From CAYGBM01 sp964348225 (GTDB taxonomy: Bacteria > Patescibacteriota > Minisyncoccia > Minisyncoccales > CG1-02-41-26): a stretch of 7,237 bases of DNA. Both the position numbers and the translations under genes were made by a program. Shown one piece after another: positions 1-4,180 of this stretch (positions are counted from its first letter, which is position 1; each line of letters begins with the position of its first letter). The stretch is taken from assembly GCA_964348225.1 (NCBI GenBank), contig CAYGBM010000038.1:1-7237 (forward strand), given 5' to 3'. The notes beneath the pieces are model-generated. The model did not search any database. It was not told the DNA's origin and saw nothing but the letters and a program-made list of their open reading frames with translations.

Positions 1-43
1 TAATAATAGCAATAATGCCAATAATGATTGAGGGGTTTTTCAT
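1..43 (-). CDS. N-terminal fragment of a membrane-anchored or secreted protein
   Basis: The frame starts at ATG 43-41 and runs off the window edge, so only 14 residues are visible (MKNPSIIIGIIAII). One lysine followed by an isoleucine-rich hydrophobic stretch fits the start of a signal peptide or an N-terminal membrane anchor; the mature domain is outside the window and no function can be named. The start is well supported: a consensus promoter lies directly upstream and its -10 box ends 8 bases before the ATG. GGGAG sits 3 bases before the ATG, too close for an ordinary Shine-Dalgarno site, so the message may be leaderless or nearly so. It is separated from the preceding small gene by a clear terminator and is therefore probably the first gene of its own transcript. 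Confidence 0.7.
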   Translation of the reverse strand, partial: MKNPSIIIGIIAII

Positions 44-51
44 ATACTCCC

Positions 52-79
52 ATTATAAAAAAGCAAGATTGTTTGTCAA
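52..79 (-). promoter_or_regulatory. Consensus sigma70-type promoter
   Basis: On the minus strand TTGACA (79-74) and TATAAT (57-52) are separated by 16 bp, perfect hexamers with near-optimal spacing. The -10 box ends 8 bases before the ATG at 43, which puts the expected transcription start within a base or two of the start codon. It drives the partial gene at the window edge. Confidence 0.85.
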
Positions 80-91
80 TAGTCTCATTTT

Positions 92-131
92 GCAAAGGAA
101 AAAGGATATGACGCTAACGGCCGTCATATCC
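92..131 (-). terminator. Rho-independent terminator of the 94-aa gene
   Basis: A perfect 10-bp stem (131-122 with 113-104 on the minus strand, GGATATGACG pairing with CGTCATATCC) closes an 8-base loop and is followed by TTTTTCCTTT (103-94). It begins 10 bases after the stop codon of the 94-aa gene and lies before the promoter at 52-79, so it cleanly separates the two transcripts. Confidence 0.85.
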
Positions 132-141
132 CCTCCTAAAC

Positions 142-426
142 TCAGAAGCTAGGAGTATACTCTCTAGTCAAATTAAGGTCCCGTAAAACTTTATCGAGTT
201 CCTGTCCTTTGATCCAAACTCCATCAGGAGAAAGCAAGATAGCCTCTATATAGAAAGTGTCTTGCTTTTCTTCTGTAACAATACCTCGCATCCCAAAGAC
301 TTTCTGAGCATTTGCACAACCATTCCCTCGCGCCTCTATCTTTCCATTGTGTTCTTCAACCTTGCAGAATCCTCCAAAATAAGCCTGCCAGGTTAATTCT
401 GCAATGAATTTTTCACCTTCTGTCAT
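142..426 (-). CDS. Small conserved-looking protein of unknown function (94 aa)
   Basis: I do not recognise this family. The protein is soluble-looking, has no membrane segment and ends YTPSF. It has two aromatic/glycine patches (TWQAYFGGF at about 12-20 and SPDGVWIKG at about 66-74), two cysteines (21 and 37) and an alternating pattern from 48 to 75 that suggests beta strands, then a short charged helix. The start is taken as ATG 426 because a strong purine Shine-Dalgarno site, AGGGGAGG (444-437), lies 10 bases upstream. An in-frame ATG at 447 is possible (101 aa), but that codon overlaps the Shine-Dalgarno site. The upstream small reading frame ends at 444 and shares ATGA with this alternative start, so the two genes are probably co-transcribed and coupled. 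A strong terminator follows. If the leucine-codon attenuator at 770-974 is real, this is one of its targets. Confidence 0.65.
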   Translation of the reverse strand: MTEGEKFIAELTWQAYFGGFCKVEEHNGKIEARGNGCANAQKVFGMRGIVTEEKQDTFYIEAILLSPDGVWIKGQELDKVLRDLNLTREYTPSF

Positions 427-443
427 AGCAGCAAAACCTCCCC

Positions 444-630
444 TCATTCAACGAGAAATACTCCAAGATCTTCTATATAATAACGGCCCTCACGAACCAG
501 ACAAAACATGTTTTCTGTCGTCCCCTTCAATTCTCACGTAAGCAGGACTAGACGAAGGAAAAAACGCTTTCCATCTGACATCCTTTTCCTGCTTTCCACA
601 ACCACCATTCCTTAATTCTTTTCCCGACAT
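444..630 (-). pseudogene. Small gene of unknown function, split by a +1 frame change
   Basis: A 46-codon frame runs from ATG 630 to TGA 490. It starts MSGKELRNGG and has an excellent Shine-Dalgarno site (AGGAG at 643-639, 8 bases before the ATG), yet it ends with an uninformative tail. A second frame, offset by one base, covers 509-444, reads MFCLVREGRYYIEDLGVFLV and ends in TGA overlapping the 447 ATG. Removing one A from the AAAA run at about 503-506 would join them into one protein of about 67 residues, through VRIEGDDR then NMFCLVREG, which reads as a continuous strand-rich small domain. The simplest reading is a one-base insertion in a homopolymer, either a real mutation or a sequencing error; programmed +1 frameshifting is possible but no strong slip signal is visible. 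It would be the first gene of a two-gene unit with the 94-aa protein. Its function is unknown. Confidence 0.45.
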
Positions 631-769
631 TATCTCTACTCCTCTCTTTCCCTCGTTGGGAAAATTCGATCCCTAAAATTTAACGTCCCCCTTAATCTTT
701 TAATGTGCAGGTCTTTTGACCTAGCCTTGCTGGATAAATCTGCGCGATTTACGAAGCAAAGTTAGCCCA
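631..769 (-). other. Untranslated leader between attenuator/terminator and the small operon
   Basis: No convincing frame is present. Two small perfect hairpins occur: 709-722 (AGGTC, TTTT loop, GACCT) and 735-751 (TAAATC, 5-base loop, GATTTA). No promoter with good -35 and -10 boxes is visible, which fits the small operon being read from the promoter at 1015-1044 through the terminator at 770-801. Confidence 0.4.
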
Positions 770-801
770 CAAAACAAAACCCCCAGCTTTTCGGCTGGGA
801 G
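770..801 (-). terminator. Rho-independent terminator, possibly an attenuator terminator
   Basis: On the minus strand CCCAGC (799-794) pairs with GCTGGG (787-782) around a CGAAAA loop. The stem extends by one wobble and one GC pair to 8 bp and is followed by TTTTGTTTTG (779-770). It is about 30 bases after the stop of the leucine-rich frame and about 140 bases before the 46-codon frame. The same 3' half plus T-rich tail recurs at 861-880, as a direct repeat sharing ACAAAACAAA on the plus strand. Confidence 0.7.
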
Positions 802-829
802 GCGTGTTTCCAAGTTTTTTTTGTTTATA

Positions 830-997
830 TTATGCTCTTAGCTTTTTAGTTTCTGCTGTTACAAAACAAAGTCTCCCAGCCTTTTGGGGTAAAAGGAGTA
901 AAAGAAGCAAAAGCAACAGTGCTTTTATCCTCACACCAAACGAAGTTTTGGTGTGAGGATGAACTGGGAGATTTAATTTTTGAAAACCAGGTTCCAT
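830..997 (-). CDS. Possible leader peptide with ten consecutive leucines (55 aa)
   Basis: From ATG 997 the frame gives MEPGFQKLNLPVHPHTKTSF, then a short basic stretch, Leu10 at residues 27-36 (919-890), and a basic tail ending KKLRA. The ten leucine codons use five of the six synonyms, with T always in position 2 and C or T in position 1, and the sixth (CTA) occurs near the end. This is hard to explain by a simple DNA repeat and suggests that the leucines themselves are selected. The expected transcription start is only about 10 bases before this ATG, and the best ribosome-binding match is weak (AAAGAG, 6 bases away). The frame has upstream TTG codons, but they lie at or above the expected start of the transcript. 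A 14-bp hairpin (927-960) is embedded and supplies residues 13-24. Alternatives are a small membrane peptide (basic segment, Leu10, basic tail) or no translation at all. Confidence 0.35.
   Translation of the reverse strand: MEPGFQKLNLPVHPHTKTSFGVRIKALLLLLLLLLLPQKAGRLCFVTAETKKLRA
927..960. repeat. Short palindromic element, 14-bp perfect stem
   Basis: The arms 927-940 (ATCCTCACACCAAA) and 947-960 are exact inverse complements around a 6-base loop. There is no T run after either arm, so it is not a terminator. The CACACCAAAC core (932-941) also occurs in the arms of the 74-bp element inside gatB (3504-3513), again as an inverted pair apart from the last base. This suggests a shared family of which this copy is a short form. 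No clear target duplication flanks it. Confidence 0.6.
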
Positions 998-1014
998 AAT
1001 TTTCTCTTTAGACA

Positions 1015-1044
1015 ATATTAGCAAAAAGCAAAAGTGTCTGTCAA
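1015..1044 (-). promoter_or_regulatory. Strong sigma70-type promoter just after the aldolase gene
   Basis: TTGACA (1044-1039) and TAATAT (1020-1015) are 18 bp apart on the minus strand. The -35 box begins 4 bases after the aldolase stop codon, so a new transcript begins here, with a start expected near 1007-1009. Everything down to the terminator at 770-801 would form an RNA of about 235 bases, longer if the terminator is read through. Confidence 0.75.
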
Positions 1045-1048
1045 GTGG

Positions 1049-2239
1049 TTATTGCCTTTTATAAGTTTCTTCTATCAAGTCTCTGGTATTTGATACATTC
1101 AGGCTTTTTAAGAAGAAAAGATATTTTGCCTCTAATTCCTCGCAGATTTTTTTAAGGTTTTTCTGGGGAATATTCCAGATTTCTTTTTTGAATGGACCCA
1201 AAGCATGCTTTCTAAACTTGTAGAGAAATTGGACGTCTGTTTGGGTAGATTTTCTTTCTTCAGGGAATTTATTCTCTAACCAGGAATACATCTTCTCTTT
1301 AAGGTCTTGTGGGAAATAAGCGCTGTCATAAACTATATTTTGAAAAACCGTGGCTAAATGAATCTCGCAAGCCCCTGTTTTTGGAAATCTCTTAAAGTAC
1401 TTTTCTGGCAGGGTTGAAGCCCCGTGCTGAACCGCTCCTGCCAACTCATATTTTCTAGCTTCATCTGAAAGCTCTTTTAAGGTTTTAAAGTCTGCCTCTA
1501 TTTCTTTAAGCTTGCCAGAAGCTAACATTAAACCACCATGAGAAGTTCCAGTTTGAACTGCCACTTTTATAATGCCTTTGAAATCGCCCTGCTGCTTTAG
1601 CATTTTTTTATAGCCTTGTAAAAAATTCTGTAAGTCCTTCAAGGTTGTATTTTCTCCCCCTATCTCACCTATCTCCCCTCCAACTGAAATTGTTAAATTT
1701 TCTGGCTCTAATTCCCTGATAAATGCAGTAAGTTCTGCTGCTTGTGTAAAGTTCTTTTCAATGGGCAGGGCTGAACAATCAATGTCAATGCTATAAAATC
1801 CAGCTGCAATCGCCTCTTTAATTAAATCTCTTGTTACTTTAATATGGTTACCTTTGCCCTCTTTACATTTAAAATGGTCGCCCTGAAAGAATAAGGGTCC
1901 CTTGAAATTCTCTTTTACCCCAGCTGATAAACAAACCATTAAATACTCTTCAAAAGACTGATCTGTGTATTCTTTTTCTGAACCAGCAAGCTCCAAGATA
2001 AAAGCGCCAGCCTTTTGTTTTTTTATTGCCCGAAAAAGAGCAGAGGCTGCATCAAACGTCAAAGTTCTAATATTGAAAGCTGGCACCGTAAAGCCAGTAC
2101 ATTCTTCTCTGGCTATTCTATCGTAAAGTTCTTGTATAGAAGATAAAAAAATCCCAGCTTTCTTAGCTGCCTTTCTTATTTCTCTTCTTGCTGATTCTTT
2201 ATCCTCTCCAAAAACAGCTTGTTGAGCCAAATCTCTCAT
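1049..2239 (-). CDS. fba: Class II (zinc-dependent) fructose-bisphosphate aldolase family protein
   Basis: It is predicted to cleave or form fructose 1,6-bisphosphate (dihydroxyacetone phosphate plus glyceraldehyde 3-phosphate) in the cytoplasm; tagatose-bisphosphate specificity cannot be excluded. Visible family marks, numbered from ATG 2239, are VPAFNI (52-57), QGDHF with catalytic Asp121 and zinc ligand His122, the GEIGEIGGE loop (188-196), a second ligand in TSHGG (His235), and a third in VQHGAST (His272), where the usual HGGSG is altered. At 396 aa it is longer than typical members of about 280-360 aa, with an N-terminal helical extension and about 90 C-terminal residues containing FLYKFRKHALGPFK. 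A GTG at 2248 adds three residues and is possible, but GGGTGA, complementary to the 16S end, lies 5 bases before the ATG and overlaps that GTG. The neighbours, gatB upstream and a new promoter downstream, suggest a single-gene or end-of-operon position. Confidence 0.85.
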   Translation of the reverse strand: MRDLAQQAVFGEDKESARREIRKAAKKAGIFLSSIQELYDRIAREECTGFTVPAFNIRTLTFDAASALFRAIKKQKAGAFILELAGSEKEYTDQSFEEYLMVCLSAGVKENFKGPLFFQGDHFKCKEGKGNHIKVTRDLIKEAIAAGFYSIDIDCSALPIEKNFTQAAELTAFIRELEPENLTISVGGEIGEIGGENTTLKDLQNFLQGYKKMLKQQGDFKGIIKVAVQTGTSHGGLMLASGKLKEIEADFKTLKELSDEARKYELAGAVQHGASTLPEKYFKRFPKTGACEIHLATVFQNIVYDSAYFPQDLKEKMYSWLENKFPEERKSTQTDVQFLYKFRKHALGPFKKEIWNIPQKNLKKICEELEAKYLFFLKSLNVSNTRDLIEETYKRQ

Positions 2240-2257
2240 AAAATTCACCCCACCCCC

Positions 2258-2284
2258 ATTATAATAATATTCTAGCGATCGCTA
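2258..2284 (-). promoter_or_regulatory. Candidate aldolase promoter overlapped by a 12-bp palindrome
   Basis: TATAAT (2263-2258) lies 18 bases before the aldolase ATG, in the gap after gatB. At 17-bp spacing the -35 region reads TTTAGC, a poor match. The perfect palindrome TAGCGATCGCTA (2273-2284) covers the -35/spacer region, where a repressor or activator dimer could bind. The promoter is plausible; the operator role is only inferred. Confidence 0.45.
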
Positions 2285-2292
2285 AAATCTTG

Positions 2293-3897
2293 TTATAGGA
2301 GTTTTTTAAGGATTTCGTTAACTGTTTGGGGATTTGCCTTGCCTTTTGTTTGAGCCATCACCTGCCCTACCAAAAACTGCAAGGCTGTTTCTTTCCCCTT
2401 TTTATAATCCTCTACTGGCTTTGGGTTTTTCTCAATTACCTCTTGGATAACTCTTTCAATTTCCCCTTTATCAGTTATTTGCTGCAAGCCCTTTTCTTCA
2501 ATAATTTGGGAGGGGTCTTTGGAAGTTCCGAACATTTCTTTTAAAACAGTTTTGGCGATTTTGCTTGATATCTCTCCAGTATAAATCATGCTCAAGAACT
2601 CAGCAAAATTCTCAGGGCTAATCAAAAAGTCCTCCCCTTCCCCTGGAATAACAGAACCCTCCTTGTCCTTTGCTTCAGAAAGGTCAGTGGGAGAAACAGC
2701 TGCTTCTTTTAAAAGGCTTTGGAGATCACTTGCTATATAGTTGGAGGTTAATTTTATTAACCTCTGGAATTCTTTTTCATTTTTTTCAATCTCTGGCTTC
2801 TTTGTTTTCACCCAATCCCTGAGCTCAGAAACTACTTTTTCAAAATACTCTCCTAAATCCTTGTGAGAAACAAAAAGCCCTATTTCTTTTTCTGAAAGCT
2901 GATACTCTTGATGAAACCGTTCTTTCCTTTTTGAGGGCAATTCTGGAATTTCAGATTTAATTTCTTTTAAGAATTTTTCGCTGATTTTTAATGGAGGCAG
3001 GTCGGGCTCTGGAAAATAACGATAATCATGAGCTTCTTCTTTTTCTCTCTGGGAAAAGGTTATTTCTTTTTTATCATGCCAACCCCTTGTTTCTTGAACT
3101 ATCTTATCACCATCGTCCAATATCTTTCCTTGCCTTTTTATCTCATACTCAATCGCTTTCTCCACTGCTTTGATAGAATTAAGATTTTTGATTTCAACTT
3201 TTGTGCCAAGCTTAGAATTGGAATCACGAAGTGAAATATTCACTTCTGCCCTCATCTCCCCTTTTTCCATGTTGGCTCCAGAAACCCCAAGATACCTTAA
3301 AATTAATTGCAAAAGGCGAATAAATTCCCCTGCTTCTCTTGAAGATTCAATATCAGGCTCAGTTACCAATTCCATTAAAGGAACGCCAGCCCGGTTAAAA
3401 TCCACTAAAGAATAATCTTTTTTTGGAGGGTGTATAAGCTTGCCTGTGTCTTCTTCAAGGTGGATTCGCTCAATCCTGATTTTTTTCCCGCCAGCTAAAC
3501 CCCCACACCAAACAGATATTGGATTTTGGCCAATCGGACGGCTTTGCCGTTCTGTATCTGTTTGGTGTGGGGGTAAATTCAAAAATCCCTTCTTAGACAA
3601 GGGAACCTGATACTGACTTATCTGATAGCCCTTTGGTAAATCTGGGTAAAAATAGTTTTTTCTTTCAAAAAAGCTCTGCCTTTCAATCTTACAATTTAAA
3701 GCCAAAGCTGTTTTTAAGGTCTTTTTCACAGCCTCCTTGTTTATTACCGGCAGAGTACCAGGATGGGCCATACAAACCGGGCAAACATTTACATTGGGGT
3801 GGGTTTCATCGGAATTGTTCCAGCAATCGCAAAACATCTTGGACTTGGTTGCCAATTCAATATGAATCTCAAGACCAATTGTGGGTTTGTGTTCCAT
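2293..3897 (-). CDS. gatB: Asp-tRNA(Asn)/Glu-tRNA(Gln) amidotransferase subunit B
   Basis: GatB is the kinase and tRNA-binding subunit of GatCAB, which converts mischarged Glu-tRNA(Gln) or Asp-tRNA(Asn) to the correct aminoacyl-tRNA; GatA and GatC are not in this window. Clear marks are PTIGLEIHIELATKSKMF (5-22), the zinc-type cysteines 23, 25, 39 and 42 (CDC and CPVC), FYPDLPKGYQISQ (83-95), RIERIHLEEDTGKLIH (141-156), DFNRAGVPLMELVTEPD (166-182), EEAHDYRYFPEPDLPPL near 290-306, and a C-terminal GatB/YqeY domain ending NEILKKLL. Length is 534 aa against about 475-490 usual. Twenty-six of the extra residues (109-134) come from a palindromic DNA insertion; without them the text reads GFLNLAGGKKIRIERIH, a normal GatB join. 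The frame stays open, so the protein is probably made. No good Shine-Dalgarno site precedes ATG 3897, and a duplicated deoC end stops 8 bases upstream. Confidence 0.95.
   Translation of the reverse strand: MEHKPTIGLEIHIELATKSKMFCDCWNNSDETHPNVNVCPVCMAHPGTLPVINKEAVKKTLKTALALNCKIERQSFFERKNYFYPDLPKGYQISQYQVPLSKKGFLNLPPHQTDTERQSRPIGQNPISVWCGGLAGGKKIRIERIHLEEDTGKLIHPPKKDYSLVDFNRAGVPLMELVTEPDIESSREAGEFIRLLQLILRYLGVSGANMEKGEMRAEVNISLRDSNSKLGTKVEIKNLNSIKAVEKAIEYEIKRQGKILDDGDKIVQETRGWHDKKEITFSQREKEEAHDYRYFPEPDLPPLKISEKFLKEIKSEIPELPSKRKERFHQEYQLSEKEIGLFVSHKDLGEYFEKVVSELRDWVKTKKPEIEKNEKEFQRLIKLTSNYIASDLQSLLKEAAVSPTDLSEAKDKEGSVIPGEGEDFLISPENFAEFLSMIYTGEISSKIAKTVLKEMFGTSKDPSQIIEEKGLQQITDKGEIERVIQEVIEKNPKPVEDYKKGKETALQFLVGQVMAQTKGKANPQTVNEILKKLL
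3496..3577. mobile_element. 74-bp palindromic element inserted in frame in gatB, with TAAA duplication
   Basis: Arms 3500-3518 and 3555-3573 are a perfect 19-bp inverted repeat (CCCCCACACCAAACAGATA and its complement). The centre holds two further hairpins: ATTGG/CCAAT (3518-3522 with 3530-3534) and ACGGC/GCCGT (3538-3542 with 3546-3550), giving a three-way-junction fold. The element is bounded exactly by TAAA (3496-3499) and TAAA (3574-3577), as expected for a 4-bp target duplication. Element plus one TAAA is 78 bp, or 26 codons, so the gatB frame survives; removing it restores a canonical GatB sequence. It encodes no protein of its own and would have to be moved by a transposase acting in trans, or arise by another mechanism. 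In-frame palindromic insertions of this kind are known as Rickettsia palindromic elements; relationship to them is not implied. Confidence 0.85.
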
Positions 3898-3905
3898 CAG
3901 AAAAG

Positions 3906-4022
3906 TTATTTCTTTTTCTTTTTCTTTCGCTTATATCCTTCTGCAATTTTAACCCCAGAGCTTGTTCCAATGATGTCTGCTCCGTCGCGGCACGACTCGC
4001 TTCGCTCGTCTAACACCGCTCC
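3906..4022 (-). pseudogene. Duplicated 3' end of deoC
   Basis: Bases 3930-3983 are identical over 54 bp to the 3' end of intact deoC (4127-4180) and encode GADIIGTSSGVKIAEGYK. The last 24 bases, including the stop, are homologous but diverged: this copy ends RKKKKKK and stop, the intact gene ends KRKKTRK and stop, with both stops at the same distance. The open frame extends upstream through a small inserted element to a TAA at 4025-4023. It lacks any start with usable ribosome-binding spacing and most of the enzyme, so it is a remnant. It ends 8 bases before gatB, so it may mark an older arrangement in which deoC directly preceded gatB. Confidence 0.75.
3979..4022. mobile_element. Small GCGAAGC-hairpin element flanked by GCTCC repeats
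   Basis: A 34-bp unit (3984-4017) lies between two copies of GCTCC (3979-3983 and 4018-4022). On the minus strand its centre is GACGAGCGAAGCGAGTC, in which GAC/GTC and GC/GC pair around a tandem G·A step and a GAA loop; GCGAAGC is known as an exceptionally stable DNA mini-hairpin. GCGG and CCGC (4019-4016 and 3990-3987) can close an outer stem. Unit plus one flank is 39 bp, or 13 codons, and keeps the frame open as AVLDERSESCRDG, again in the manner of an in-frame palindromic insertion. The base composition is much richer in GC than the neighbouring genes. Confidence 0.5.
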
Positions 4023-4098
4023 TTAAAACCCCTCGGTTTTAATATTTCCGCCACGGGGGAGAATCCTTCTCCCCCGACCCCCCTCTTAGGAGCAGACA
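4023..4098. repeat. Structured GC-rich noncoding insert
   Basis: Two strong hairpins fill this stretch. One is TTAAAACC/GGTTTTAA (4023-4030 with 4035-4042, 4-base loop). The other is CGGGGGAGAA/TTCTCCCCCG (4054-4063 with 4067-4076, TCC loop). Neither is followed by a T run on either strand, so they are poor terminators. GGAGCAGAC at 4089-4097 is the exact inverse complement of 3975-3983, so the whole region from 3974 to 4098 can fold inside a 10-bp outer stem. No gene is present. Confidence 0.6.
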
Positions 4099-4102
4099 GT
4101 GA

Positions 4103-4180
4103 CTACTTCCTTGTCTTTTTTCTTTTCTTATATCCTTCTGCAATTTTAACCCCAGAGCTTGTTCCAATGATGTCTGCTCC
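4103..4180. repeat. Direct repeat shared with the deoC remnant at 3906-3983
   Basis: The two 78-bp copies lie 197 bp apart, start to start. Bases 4127-4180 and 3930-3983 are identical (54 bp). The remaining 24 bases match at 16 positions by direct comparison, including aligned stop codons. The right edge of identity falls exactly at GTCTGCTCC, which also occurs inverted at 4089-4097. The pattern resembles an attachment-site-like duplication or a join of two strain variants. Confidence 0.85.

Larger units (their letters stand above)
770..974 (-). promoter_or_regulatory. Candidate leucine-codon transcription attenuator
   Basis: Four segments can form the competing pairs of a classical attenuator. 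Segment 1 is TCTCCCAG (971-964), segment 2 is GGCTGGGAGA (881-872), segment 3 is CTCCCAGCC (801-793) and segment 4 is GCTGGGGG (787-780). Pairing 1:2 is 8 bp, 2:3 is a perfect 9 bp and 3:4 is the terminator. The Leu10 run (919-890) lies between segments 1 and 2. Seen: the pairings, the leucine run, the upstream promoter and the terminal T tract. Known: such logic controls leu, ilv and trp operons by ribosome stalling. Inferred: stalling at the leucine codons would free segment 2 to pair with segment 3 and permit read-through into the small operon below 630. Weak points are that the segment 1:2 loop is about 80 bases, with the leucine codons in the loop rather than in segment 1, and that the downstream genes have no known link to leucine. 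It could instead be a small RNA, or nested terminators invaded by a repeat. Confidence 0.4.

Noticed and set aside
2275..2282. GCGATCGC octamer, the cyanobacterial HIP1 motif
   Set aside because: Only one copy was noticed in the window and the gene content does not suggest a cyanobacterium, so it is treated only as part of a local palindrome.
2293..3897. gatB as a pseudogene because of its insertion
   Set aside because: The insertion is a multiple of three and has no stop, and all other conserved motifs are intact.
2326..4026. Several plus-strand open frames within gatB and its upstream region
   Set aside because: They are antisense to strongly conserved GatB protein sequence, are rich in Phe, Leu and Ser as expected from reversed Lys/Glu codons, and lack ribosome-binding sites.
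4054..4076. The 10-bp GC-rich hairpin as a deoC terminator
   Set aside because: Neither strand has a T run after the stem, so it does not meet the usual criteria.
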